DNA of 64,000 nucleotides from Acidobacteriota bacterium (GCA_021780075.1 JAJXZL010000036.1:124001-188000), one strand, 5' to 3'. Numbered from the stretch's first letter, positions 35,052 to 43,333 are shown. Notes: generated by a model from the sequence alone, not told the origin. Numbers and translations are program-made.

Positions 35052-35612
35052 CTACAGGAAGATGGCCTGTTTTGACTCGCTCATCATCTGGATGAAAGAT
35101 CCGACGCCGACGTAGTCGAGGTTCGGATAGTCAATCATCTCTTCTTCCTTGAGCCCCATTACGCCCAGCGACATCTCACATACGTGGATGCGCACGCCGA
35201 ACTCGCCTGCCTCTTTCATGAGCTGTTCAAGCGACTTGACACCGTGCGACTTCATAACGGAGCGAATCATCTTGGGCCCTATGCCGCCCATCTGCATCTT
35301 GGAGAGGGGTAGCGACCGCGAGCTGCGCGGCAGCATCCAGCCAAACATTTTGTCCAGCATCTTCTTGCGCGGCGCTTTCCTGGAATCGCGAAGAGCGGCG
35401 GTTGCCCAGAAGGTGAAGAACATGTCCACTTCGATGTCATAGGCCACGGCGCCGAGGGCGATGATAAAGGCCGCGATGGTTGTATCGAGGTTGCCGCTCA
35501 TCACGCCGATCGAGAGCCTGTCGTTGCCGGCAGATTTCTCGAGTGCGTCAACGCGTTCTGTCAACCTTTCGATTGTCTCTTGAAGTTGGAAATCTATCGG
35601 TGCGGTGATCAT
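35052..35612 (-). CDS. DsrE/DsrF-family protein (DsrE2-like)
   Basis: 186 residues from ATG 35612 with Shine-Dalgarno AAAGGAAA; ATG 35642 would add 10. Helical N-terminus (ETIERLTERVDALEK) then DsrE-like fold with Cys145 in IHVCEMSLGVMGLKEEEM, a candidate acceptor cysteine. DsrE2 proteins are often paired with TusA and rhodanese. It is the last gene of the ArsR-TusA-Hdr operon, ending 25 nt from padR in convergent orientation. Confidence 0.88.
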   Translation of the reverse strand: MITAPIDFQLQETIERLTERVDALEKSAGNDRLSIGVMSGNLDTTIAAFIIALGAVAYDIEVDMFFTFWATAALRDSRKAPRKKMLDKMFGWMLPRSSRSLPLSKMQMGGIGPKMIRSVMKSHGVKSLEQLMKEAGEFGVRIHVCEMSLGVMGLKEEEMIDYPNLDYVGVGSFIQMMSESKQAIFL

Positions 35613-35647
35613 GGTCGGGTTTCCTTTCAAAGCTACGGTCATCGTGG

Positions 35648-36826
35648 CTATGCTTCAGCGCCGACTGATGCGGCAGCCTTGGCCGGCGCATTGCGCCACG
35701 CAAAGAGCGCAAGCGCCAACGTGCGATAAAGCACATGAGCGAACTTGGTAAGCGGCAGCATGGCGACGAGGTCCATGGCTAATACAACGTGCGCGAAAAA
35801 GATGTCGTGGCCGAGCGTTGCGGGAGAAGGCAGATAGACAATCACCTCGCAGAAGAGGCCGGTAAGAACCGTTGCTGTGAGCAGGACTGGAAAAAACCAA
35901 TCAGCGAAGCTGCTCTTTTTATATGGGTGCTCTTTTCCCTGTGCACGGCGCAGCAGGACAATGGACAGGCCATAAAGGCAGACGAGACCGCCAACGGCGC
36001 CAAGAATTCGCGTCAGATACCAGGGCTGAACTACAGAGCCGATGGGTTTGAACATAAAGTCCAGAGTGGTAGCGAGCAGCATGGCCAGAAAGCCCCCCAT
36101 GACGGAAGCGTGTACAAGCCACGGTCTCTGATGCCAGGGTTGCGCCGCAAGTTCTTGTGTGGTGGCGTCAGCATCGCATTGCCCGAAGCGGCGATGCGTG
36201 AGCGCATCCGACAGTGCGCTATAGACGGCACCGGGGATAGCGGCAATGCTAAGCGCATCGCCTTCTCTCACACGCTTCCGCCAGAAGCGCCACACCATGG
36301 ACGCAATGCCAGAGGCGGCGCTGAGGCCGACGACGGAAAACAGCACCACGCCGATATTGTGAATCCATTCACCGGGCAGGAAATGAAAGAGCGGCAGGTC
36401 AGGACCACCGGCGTTCATTCTGGTAAGGAGAAGCGCAGAAAAGATCGCCGAGAACAAGCCGAAGACAAACAAGTTGCCAAGCACAGAGCGATTGGCCAGG
36501 GCAGCCAGCCCGGTAAAGTCATAACGCGCGATGGCATAGCTGCGCGCAGCGGCCATGAATGCCGCCGGATCAGCCTGGCGCGGACAGGTCTGCGTACATT
36601 CACCGCATGCGTAACAGCGCCATAGCTCTTCGCTGGCCAGCAGATCCTGCTCCATGCCTACCTGGGCCATGCGGATCACGCGCCGTGGAAAGCCACCGGA
36701 GTCCTCCGCGAGGGGGCAGACAGCGGTACAGTTGCCGCAGTTGAAGCATGCACTGATGTCAAGCTTCCTGCCTGCTCCATGCTTTTTAATTTTCTGTAAA
36801 AGGGACGTATTCACAACGCGTGCCAT
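35648..36826 (-). CDS. QmoC-like: dicluster 4Fe-4S protein fused to membrane cytochrome-b-type domain
   Basis: 392 residues. Two CxxCxxCxxxCP motifs (C27-C30-C33-C37 and C71-C74-C77-C81) form a HdrC/DsrK-like ferredoxin domain, followed by about six transmembrane helices (from about 115) with histidines suited to heme b (for example IHNIGVV, VHASVMGG, GHDIFFAH). This FeS plus NarI/HdrE fusion is the QmoC architecture, which couples cytoplasmic electron carriers to the quinone pool. Start at ATG 36826 (Shine-Dalgarno GGAGAGG). It is in the operon between the winged-helix-like gene and dsrE2. Confidence 0.88.
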   Translation of the reverse strand: MARVVNTSLLQKIKKHGAGRKLDISACFNCGNCTAVCPLAEDSGGFPRRVIRMAQVGMEQDLLASEELWRCYACGECTQTCPRQADPAAFMAAARSYAIARYDFTGLAALANRSVLGNLFVFGLFSAIFSALLLTRMNAGGPDLPLFHFLPGEWIHNIGVVLFSVVGLSAASGIASMVWRFWRKRVREGDALSIAAIPGAVYSALSDALTHRRFGQCDADATTQELAAQPWHQRPWLVHASVMGGFLAMLLATTLDFMFKPIGSVVQPWYLTRILGAVGGLVCLYGLSIVLLRRAQGKEHPYKKSSFADWFFPVLLTATVLTGLFCEVIVYLPSPATLGHDIFFAHVVLAMDLVAMLPLTKFAHVLYRTLALALFAWRNAPAKAAASVGAEA

Positions 36827-36845
36827 GCTGTTACCTCTCCCGGTG

Positions 36846-37163
36846 CTAGTGACTGGCCTCTGCCGCTTCTTGCTGGACGACCAGCGCATACAGCGGATAG
36901 TCGCCTTCCTCGCCGGCTTCAGCGACCTTGCCGTACTTGCGCATGCCCGTGACATGCCAAAGCGCTTCGCTGGAGGGAAGTTGCAGCGCCTCGGCAATCT
37001 GCGGAACAGTGGCAGGTTTTGCTTCAAGAAACTTAAGTATGGCCTTGCGTGCAGCGACCAGGTGCTTTTGCGCTTGTCGCTTTTGCTCGCTGATACCGCC
37101 GAGAGAGGCGCGCAGCTTTGCCAACGCCTGCTTTTGCTCGGGAGCGAGTGTTTTCATCGCCAT
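36846..37163 (-). CDS. Small winged-helix-like protein within the Hdr/Qmo operon
   Basis: 105 residues: a charged coiled N-terminal half, then ILKFLEAKPATVPQIAEALQLPSSEALWHVTGMRKYGKVAEAG, which reads as a winged-helix DNA-binding fold (helix-turn-helix plus wing). No cysteines. It lies between the HdrA-like and QmoC-like genes, so it may be a regulator or an electron-transfer complex accessory protein; role unknown. Confidence 0.8.
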   Translation of the reverse strand: MAMKTLAPEQKQALAKLRASLGGISEQKRQAQKHLVAARKAILKFLEAKPATVPQIAEALQLPSSEALWHVTGMRKYGKVAEAGEEGDYPLYALVVQQEAAEASH

Positions 37164-37196
37164 GTTGTATTTCCTCTCTGGCCTGGTGGTGCGCCG

Positions 37197-39191
37197 CTAG
37201 TGAATGCTGACCAGTTCCGACGCGCAAGTCTGTCCTGGCATATCTGCAGCAATGCCCTCGACCATTGCCTCAAACTGATCAAGTCGCCAGCCGTTCACAT
37301 CAATCGCGCGATGTGGACAGACAGCCACGCAGGCTCCGCAGCCGACGCAGAGGCCGGCATTGACCTGCGCGCGCGTTATCATTTCGCCGTCTACTTCAAT
37401 CTCCACGATGCTCAGTGCGCCCTCATACGCGCATTGCGTAACGCACTGCGCTTCTCCGCAGCAGCGAGACAGGTCCACCTCTGCCACATACGGATTGAGC
37501 TCAACATCTTCCCTGGCAAACATTGCCGCGGCCTTCACAGCGGCCGCTCCGGCGGCGGACAGAGTTTCGGAGATATTCATCGGGCCCTGCACGGTGCCAG
37601 CCAACAGAACTCCGTTCACCGCAAGTTCGACAGGGCGGAGTTTCGGATGCACTTCCTGCAGGAAACCGTCTTCACCGGTGGCCAGCTTCATCTGGTCAAT
37701 CAGGTCTTCGATCTGGCCAGGCATCATGCCTGTTCCCAGCACCACCATGTCCACGGGGACTTCCAGTTCCTGGCCCCAGGTGAGGGCATCCTTCACCGCG
37801 ACTGAGAGAGCGCCGCTCTGTGCATGGCCTGAGGGTGTGATGTGCACAGTGGGCGGCTCTTCGCCGTTGTAACGGAAGAAAACAACTCCCGATTTGCTTG
37901 CCTCGGCGTAGTAGTCTTCCTCGCCTCGCCCATATGTGCGTATGTCCTGATTGAAGTCAAAGACGCCGACATGCGGAAAGCGCCTGCGCACAGCCAACGC
38001 CTGCTGAAGAATCGTCGTACAGCAAGTACGCGAGCAGTATGTGTTGAGTCGCCCGTCGGCCCCTGGCTCATGTACCCCATCCAATTGCCGGCTGCCGACG
38101 CAGTGCAGAAATGCGACATTGCGAATCGTTTGATTCCGATGCGTCAGCTTCTTTGCATCCTGACTGGTACTCTGCATGAGCTGAATGAACTCTGGCAGAG
38201 TGACAACGCAGGGTTCGGTGCGATAAAGAAATTCGCCATCGCGTGGAACGTATGGACGAAAGCCTGTGGCCATAATGATGGCGCCCACCGTGGCTTCGAT
38301 CCTCGGCGGCCTTGTCATGGATGGCTGAAGAGATTCCGCGGCAATTTTGAAGTTCCCGATAAAACCCGCGACCTCAGTGATTTTCCAGCCCAGCAGAACT
38401 TCGATGTTGGGATCGTGATGAACACGCCGGGACAACTCAGCGACCAGTTCGGCGGCGGGGCGCTCGCTCGGGTAGACATGGCTCCATTGGTTCAGGCGAC
38501 CACCTAACTGCTCCGCGGTCTCCACCAGCAGTACCTTGATGCCGCGCGCGGCAAGGTCGGCTGCGGCCTTCATGCCGGCAATGCCGCCGCCAATCACCAA
38601 TGCCCGACGATGGTTGGGCAGCTTGATTTGCTCGAGCGGTTGCGCATAGCGCAACTTGCCAACCGCGCCTGCAATCATGCGGATTGCCTTTGCCGTTGCG
38701 CCCTCGGGATCGTGCTTGTGCGCCCATGATGCCTGCTCGCGAATATTGACGTGCTCGTACAGATATGGATTCATGCCGCCGCGCGAGACGGCCCCACGAA
38801 AAGTCTGCTCGTGCAGAAACGGCGTGCAGGAGGCCACGACGACGCGATCAAGATTCTCTTCCAGAATGTCGTTGCTGATCATGTGCTGGCCAGGGTCAGA
38901 GCACACGAAGGTATGAACCTTGGCGGTGGCCACGCCGGGAATCATGCGCACCGTCTCCGCTACACGCTCCACATCCACCACATCAGAGATGTTGCCGCCG
39001 CAGCGACAGATATAGACGCCGATACGCAGTTCCTGCTTCGCGTTTTCCGGCTGGAGAATGCTCTCCGACTGCAGCTGCGCGAGAGTAATCTGCTGCTGTG
39101 TGAGTGCCTCATCGCTATGTGCGGGCTCGCCGCAGGCCAACTCCTCGTGCTTGCCTGTGCGCGCCTTATCAAATTCGTTCTTGTTGCTCAT
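37197..39191 (-). CDS. HdrA/QmoB-like FAD/FeS protein
   Basis: 664 residues from ATG 39191 (Shine-Dalgarno AGAGGGAT); ATG 39212 would add 7. Opens with HdrA motifs RIGVYICRCGGNISDVVDV and VVVASCTPFLHEQTF, FAD site ALVIGGGIAGMKAAADLA, and YCSRTCC. The C-terminus has two ferredoxin-like sites: the second is canonical (C615-C618-C621-C625), but the first is C577, C578, C583, C587, so its second cysteine is shifted. HdrA-type proteins bifurcate or route electrons. The MvhD-type domain that true QmoB carries at its C-terminus is instead a separate gene (40542-41039). Confidence 0.9.
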   Translation of the reverse strand: MSNKNEFDKARTGKHEELACGEPAHSDEALTQQQITLAQLQSESILQPENAKQELRIGVYICRCGGNISDVVDVERVAETVRMIPGVATAKVHTFVCSDPGQHMISNDILEENLDRVVVASCTPFLHEQTFRGAVSRGGMNPYLYEHVNIREQASWAHKHDPEGATAKAIRMIAGAVGKLRYAQPLEQIKLPNHRRALVIGGGIAGMKAAADLAARGIKVLLVETAEQLGGRLNQWSHVYPSERPAAELVAELSRRVHHDPNIEVLLGWKITEVAGFIGNFKIAAESLQPSMTRPPRIEATVGAIIMATGFRPYVPRDGEFLYRTEPCVVTLPEFIQLMQSTSQDAKKLTHRNQTIRNVAFLHCVGSRQLDGVHEPGADGRLNTYCSRTCCTTILQQALAVRRRFPHVGVFDFNQDIRTYGRGEEDYYAEASKSGVVFFRYNGEEPPTVHITPSGHAQSGALSVAVKDALTWGQELEVPVDMVVLGTGMMPGQIEDLIDQMKLATGEDGFLQEVHPKLRPVELAVNGVLLAGTVQGPMNISETLSAAGAAAVKAAAMFAREDVELNPYVAEVDLSRCCGEAQCVTQCAYEGALSIVEIEVDGEMITRAQVNAGLCVGCGACVAVCPHRAIDVNGWRLDQFEAMVEGIAADMPGQTCASELVSIH

Positions 39192-39228
39192 GGCATCCCT
39201 CTTGAGAGTCATCGCCTGGATTCGCTCC

Positions 39229-40542
39229 TCATCCCACGAGGACGGCAGATCGCTTCTGGTAAAGGTATTGACTGGCTTGCATGGCGGCGGCGCCGGCCTC
39301 TGCAATGGTGTCGACAATGTCCTTGGGGCCCGCCGCCGTGCCTGCGACAAAGATGCCCGGCACCGTAGTCGCCGCGGGCGCAGTGAGTGCCGGTGTAGCC
39401 ACAAAGCCATCACTGGCGCACGCCACCGGTGTCACGTCAGAGGGCTGCCAGCCGGGGATCATGCCCTGCGCCAGAACCACAAGATCGTGGCGACGCTCCT
39501 GCATCGGATTGCCGGCATCCTCGGTGGTTTCGACGTGCAGTGAAAGGTCGCCATCCTCCACGGGATGAATGCGCGCCACTTTGCCGCGTACGAAGTTGAT
39601 TCCCATCGCCTTCGCATTCTGGAAAAACTGCTCGTACCCTTTGCCGAAGGCGCGAATGTCCATGTAGTAGATCGTGATGTCTGCCAATGGCAGCGCACCG
39701 GAGAGCAGCATGGCCTGCTTGATCGCATACATGCAGCAGACGCGCGAGCAGTAGGAGACGCCGATGGATTCATCGCGCGATCCCGCGCATTGCACAAAGG
39801 CAATCGAACCGGGCATCTTGCCGTCAGAGGGTCGCAGCACGCGGCCATACGGTCCGTGCGGCGCCAGCAACCGCTCCAACGTGAGCGGCGAAATGATGTT
39901 TTGGCTGTGCTGCGCGTTGTACTGCGGCTTGACCGTGATTGCGTTGAGGTTGAAGCCGGAAGCAACAATGACGGCGTCAGTGTGAATCGTCAGGTGACGC
40001 GGCTGCTGATCGTATTCAATCGCTCCTGTTGGGCAGACACGAGCGCACGCGCCGCATGTTCCGCAGACTTCAGCGTTCAACACAGCCTTCTGCGGAATGG
40101 CGTTGGTAAAGGGCACGGCGATGGCGCGAACCGCTCCCAGACCTTCTTCAAACGGGTCAGGATATTCCGTATCGCAGGCGTATTCGCACAGACGGCAGCC
40201 AATGCACTTATCGAAGTTCACATACGTTGGCTTCTGCAGCAGGCGCACGCGGTGCACACCGTCTCTTGTATCAATGCCCTCGACCTCAGTGTTGGTAAGG
40301 ATTGTGATATTCGGATGATGCGCGGCAGCGGACATCTTGGGCGTTGTAATGCAACTTGCGCAGTCAAGCGTGGGATAGACCTTGCTGAGCGCGATCATGT
40401 GGCCGCCAATGCTGGCCTGGCGTTCAACAAGAAGAACCTGCAGGTCCTGGTCAGCAAGATCAAGGGCAGACTGCAGGCCCGCAATTCCACCGCCAATAAT
40501 GAGCGCGTCTGGCGTGAAGTCTGAGGTGATGTGCGTGTTCAT
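39229..40542 (-). CDS. QmoA/HdrA-like FAD protein with two 4Fe-4S sites
   Basis: 437 residues. FAD-binding IIGGGIAGLQSALDLADQDL, the HdrA-type YPTLDCASC (C61, C64), two 4Fe-4S motifs (C113-C116-C119-C123 and C160-C163-C166-C170), and the YCSRVCCMYAIK motif near 270. This is the HdrA-like core without the long N-terminal thioredoxin-reductase insert, matching QmoA in size and architecture. Its start overlaps the mvhD-like stop (TAATG). The following HdrA-like gene begins 37 nt later. Confidence 0.9.
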   Translation of the reverse strand: MNTHITSDFTPDALIIGGGIAGLQSALDLADQDLQVLLVERQASIGGHMIALSKVYPTLDCASCITTPKMSAAAHHPNITILTNTEVEGIDTRDGVHRVRLLQKPTYVNFDKCIGCRLCEYACDTEYPDPFEEGLGAVRAIAVPFTNAIPQKAVLNAEVCGTCGACARVCPTGAIEYDQQPRHLTIHTDAVIVASGFNLNAITVKPQYNAQHSQNIISPLTLERLLAPHGPYGRVLRPSDGKMPGSIAFVQCAGSRDESIGVSYCSRVCCMYAIKQAMLLSGALPLADITIYYMDIRAFGKGYEQFFQNAKAMGINFVRGKVARIHPVEDGDLSLHVETTEDAGNPMQERRHDLVVLAQGMIPGWQPSDVTPVACASDGFVATPALTAPAATTVPGIFVAGTAAGPKDIVDTIAEAGAAAMQASQYLYQKRSAVLVG

Positions 40543-41039
40543 TACAGACCCCCCTGCAGAGCGGGCGCGAGGTCCAGGGCGCGCACGGAGCCCTGCAGGC
40601 GATTCAGTGATTCGCGCCGCAACTGCCCAGCCAATTTGCGATCAACCCGACCAAGCCGATACAGATTGTCGCTCATGAGCGCAATTTCCTTGAGGAACGC
40701 CTTGATGCAGACCGTACAGATGGCCGTCAGGCGGATCCGTTCGATGCCCAGTCCCCCAGCGTTCATGTGCGAAGTGAGTTGGTCGATGCGTGCGGCCAGT
40801 TGCTCATACGCACCGTGATACGGGCAGTCCGATCCGCAGGCGGCAATCAGGACGCCATCGATTCCCTTCCCGTAGCAGTCAAGATAGAAGTCTTCAGGAA
40901 AGAGCACCGGCGAAGGCACGCGCAGGATGTATACGTTAGACGGATACTCCTGGTGGGCCTTGCCGACTGCGTCGGCCCCCGGATAGGCACATTTCTCGGT
41001 GGCCAGCACCAGAATCTTTGGAACAAACGCCTCGCTCAT
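40542..41039 (-). CDS. MvhD/FlpD-family iron-sulfur protein
   Basis: 165 residues. Family segments ILVLATEKCAYPGADAVG, LIAACGSDCPYHGAYEQLAARI, and ICTVCIKAF; cysteines C17, C55, C68, C72, C108, C111 can hold an FeS cluster as in MvhD. MvhD links hydrogenase or formate dehydrogenase to HdrA; here there is no hydrogenase gene nearby, so it likely links an HdrA-like protein to another electron donor. ATG 41039 with Shine-Dalgarno GAGGTG. Confidence 0.88.
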   Translation of the reverse strand: MSEAFVPKILVLATEKCAYPGADAVGKAHQEYPSNVYILRVPSPVLFPEDFYLDCYGKGIDGVLIAACGSDCPYHGAYEQLAARIDQLTSHMNAGGLGIERIRLTAICTVCIKAFLKEIALMSDNLYRLGRVDRKLAGQLRRESLNRLQGSVRALDLAPALQGGL

Positions 41040-41131
41040 CCTGCACCTCGCATCTGCATCGCCGTAGTTGGCGATGGGTTTCCGCCGGTCCTGGCGGACC
41101 GGCAGTCTTCTTTCCACTTCCGGGAACGAAC

Positions 41132-41383
41132 TTATTTCTTGCGGCACACGAGAATGCGGTCGTGTCCTTCAGCTTCAACGATGCCCAGAAACTCGTGACC
41201 CACTTTGCCGGCCCATGCGGTGATGTCCTTGCGCGAGCCCTTGTCGTTGGATTTGATTTCGATGATCTGACCCACTTTCACTTGGCCGATGCCCTTCTTG
41301 GCTTCAAGCAGGGGGCCCGGGCATGCTGTTCCCCGTGCATCGATGATTTTGTCGGCTGTAATTGTGGCAACTGCTGCACTCAT
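41132..41383 (-). CDS. tusA: TusA-family sulfur carrier protein
   Basis: 83 residues from ATG 41383 (Shine-Dalgarno GGGGAGAAA); Met1 of the longer frame lies 15 nt upstream. The motif IIDARGTACPGPLLEAKK has the CPxP cysteine (C21) used to carry persulfide sulfur. TusA proteins deliver sulfur for tRNA thiolation or, with DsrE and Hdr/Dsr systems, for sulfur oxidation. It lies between arsR copy 2 and mvhD-like. Confidence 0.93.
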   Translation of the reverse strand: MSAAVATITADKIIDARGTACPGPLLEAKKGIGQVKVGQIIEIKSNDKGSRKDITAWAGKVGHEFLGIVEAEGHDRILVCRKK

Positions 41384-41425
41384 GGAATTTCTCCCCATTA
41401 CTGTGTGCGACCCTGCGGATCGAGG

Positions 41426-41794
41426 TCACACGGGTTGAAGAACGGTAGCCAGCCTCCGCCGGGATGGGCGGAGCGATGCTTGCTCCGCTTCATGACGCAA
41501 ACGGTCGAATAGCGCTTCTCGAATCAGGATTGCCGCTTCAACAAAGCGCGGATCGGCGATATGGTAGTAGACATTCTGTGCGCGCTTTTCAGCGATTACG
41601 GCGCCCCGGTCGCGCATCAGTCGCAGATGCTGTGAGACGTTGGTGATCGACACACCAGCATCTATGGCAATCTCCGTGACGGTCTTGGGCTGCCCTTGCA
41701 ATGCGCAGAAGATACGCATGCGCGTGGTGTGTGCGAAGGTGGCGAAAAAGTCGCCAAGCATTTCGCAGGATGCATCTGTCATGGGTTGCTTCAC
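41426..41794 (-). CDS. ArsR-family transcriptional repressor (copy 2)
   Basis: 122 residues from GTG 41794 (VKQPMTDASCEMLG), chosen because it aligns with copy 1 (MKPAMSDASCEMLG) and the same AGGAGAAGCCGG leader lies before it; ATG 41815 is an alternative. The DNA-binding core (ITNVSQHLRLMRDRGAVIAEKRAQNVYYHIAD) matches copy 1 almost exactly. It heads the tusA-mvhD-hdrA operon, upstream of which sits the same operator core. Both copies have the conserved cysteines at positions 12 and 30. Confidence 0.92.
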   Translation of the reverse strand: MKQPMTDASCEMLGDFFATFAHTTRMRIFCALQGQPKTVTEIAIDAGVSITNVSQHLRLMRDRGAVIAEKRAQNVYYHIADPRFVEAAILIREALFDRLRHEAEQASLRPSRRRLATVLQPV

Positions 41795-42271
41795 CCGGCT
41801 TCTCCTCACTGCCATTCGTTAATTGCGCAATCACGCAATCACAACATCAGTGTAGGCATGTCCAGCTGCTCTCTCCGTGACAGCTGTCACGAATTGATGT
41901 AACGCATTTTGTATTTTTTGCATAATGAGGCGATGCCGGAAGGGGAGGATATCGCCCGACAGAGGGTGCTACATACACCCTGTAAGGTGTAGTGTACACC
42001 CGTTAGCGCAAATCACAAATATGGATACCTGCATATGAAGGTGCAGATAACACCTGTTTAGGGTGTATATAACACCTTAAATGGCCCGCGTATGATACAT
42101 TGGCCTTTCGGGCCTGAATAGGCAGCGCTGAAAGGAATGGGATTAGGGAGGGAGCGGATCTTTTTTGACAGAGATGCTTCTGCGGGCCAGAGACCTGAAG
42201 ACCGCATGCTGAGGCAGCCCTGTTTCTATCTATATTCTGAAAAATTGTTTTCGGTTTTTTCCACACGACTC
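41795..42271. promoter_or_regulatory. Regulatory region of the Hdr/Qmo operon with ArsR- and PadR-type sites
   Basis: 477 nt without a supported gene. ATTGCG-CAATCA-CGCAAT at 41822-41839 repeats the ArsR operator core found at 21.9 kb. Further upstream (41974-42076) is a cluster of GGTGT/ACACC palindromes: TACACC-N6-GGTGTA at 41974-41991, GTGTACAC at 41992-41999, AGGTG-N7-CACCT at 42039-42055, ACACC-N7-GGTGT at 42050-42066 and GGTGT-N5-ACACC at 42062-42076. The AGGTG-N7-CACCT palindrome is the one upstream of padR. Confidence 0.7.
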
Positions 42272-42772
42272 CTACGCGGACGGATCGCTGTCGATTTTGA
42301 GCGCTTGCGCTTCGAAGCGCTTGTCAGTTTCCGTTTTCCCCATCAGCAGAAAGGAGCAGGTAGCCTTCGCCATGCCCTTCGCCACCTGGGTAATGACATA
42401 GGAACAGCCGAACCAGTGCGCCTCGGCCAGGTCGGTCGCCGACCAGTGCGCCGGGTGGTCGGGGTGCGAGTGGTAAAAGCCAGCGATGTCCAGTTTGCTG
42501 CGGCGCGCCTCCATCTCGATCTTCACCAGGTCTGCCGGCGCAATGCTATAGCGGTTGTGTGCCGCGTCCGTGCGCGCATTCACTGCCCGCACCGCCTTCT
42601 CAACGCGCCAGCCATCCGGCGTGGGATGCCCCAGCAGCACCCCGCAGCACTCATGCGGGTACGTTTCCTCGCCGTGCGCGCGAAGGCCCTCATACACGGC
42701 ACGCGGGAGCCGCAGGATTGGGCCGGGCGCGGTTGGTGGGTTGCTGGTTTCCATGGCGGAATTGCGGGTCAT
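42272..42772 (-). CDS. JAMM/MPN metalloprotease-family protein (M67)
   Basis: 166 residues from ATG 42772. The JAMM zinc motif is complete: an upstream Glu in HECCGVLLG, then HSHPDHPAHWSATD (H-x-H-x7-S-x2-D). Bacterial members cleave C-terminal peptides of ubiquitin-like sulfur carriers and sometimes pair with MoeB-type E1 enzymes. The moeZ gene at 31.9 kb is a possible functional partner. Start is uncertain: 42754 and 42856 are in-frame alternatives. Confidence 0.88.
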   Translation of the reverse strand: MTRNSAMETSNPPTAPGPILRLPRAVYEGLRAHGEETYPHECCGVLLGHPTPDGWRVEKAVRAVNARTDAAHNRYSIAPADLVKIEMEARRSKLDIAGFYHSHPDHPAHWSATDLAEAHWFGCSYVITQVAKGMAKATCSFLLMGKTETDKRFEAQALKIDSDPSA

Positions 42773-42848
42773 GCTCCCGGTGTGCGAGATTGGAGACAGG
42801 GACGGATAGCTTGTCCCTGATTCCATATTCGCAGACAGGAAAGCGACC

Positions 42849-43304
42849 ATGGCCAAAAAGCCTCACGTTCCGAGCTTCAATCAGATGCTGGACATTCTGC
42901 GCGCTCACTCTTTTGAGGTCGCGCCCTTCGCCGGAGTACAAGGGAGCCTGCTGGTCAGCAAGCACGGGGCCGCAGCGGTTCTGGTACCCTCACAGCAGCC
43001 CGATGCACCCGCAGCCTTTGCTGTGCATCCCGGCGCGCTCGTCCGGGGCGAGGTTGCCCGGCTGTTGGACCGCGGCTACCAGAAGTTCATTAAGACTTCC
43101 CAATTTGAGCTTCCTGCTACGGCCGCTCAATTGCACGCGATTCATACGTTTACCGAGGAACTGAAGCTGTTGACCGGCGCCACGAGCCTTTACAACGAGT
43201 CGCTCGGCACCACCAGTGATCTGTACCGGTATGACCGCCTCAAGGGCCGGGAAGCCGCGCAGCCTGCGCCCGCCCGCCCCTGGGAACTGGCCGGGGGGCA
43301 CTGA
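42849..43304 (+). CDS. Hypothetical protein
   Basis: 151 residues, no signal peptide or membrane helix. MAKKPHVPSFNQMLDILRAHSFEVAPFAG and a helical C-terminal half (TAAQLHAIHTFTEELKLLTG) show ordinary codon use. I do not recognise the family. It diverges from the JAMM gene. Confidence 0.72.
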   Translation: MAKKPHVPSFNQMLDILRAHSFEVAPFAGVQGSLLVSKHGAAAVLVPSQQPDAPAAFAVHPGALVRGEVARLLDRGYQKFIKTSQFELPATAAQLHAIHTFTEELKLLTGATSLYNESLGTTSDLYRYDRLKGREAAQPAPARPWELAGGH

Positions 43305-43333
43305 GCTTTCCCCGCAGTCAGGCGGGGAGGGCT

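Noticed and set aside
36654..37805. 383-codon plus-strand ORF opposite the Hdr/QmoC genes
   Set aside because: Antisense to well-supported FeS genes with clear motifs; composition is that of a shadow frame.
21900..42300. Possible sulfate-reduction island (Apr/Dsr)
   Set aside because: No AprAB, Sat, DsrAB or HdrB motifs were found in any frame of the window; only Qmo/Hdr-like and carrier proteins are present.
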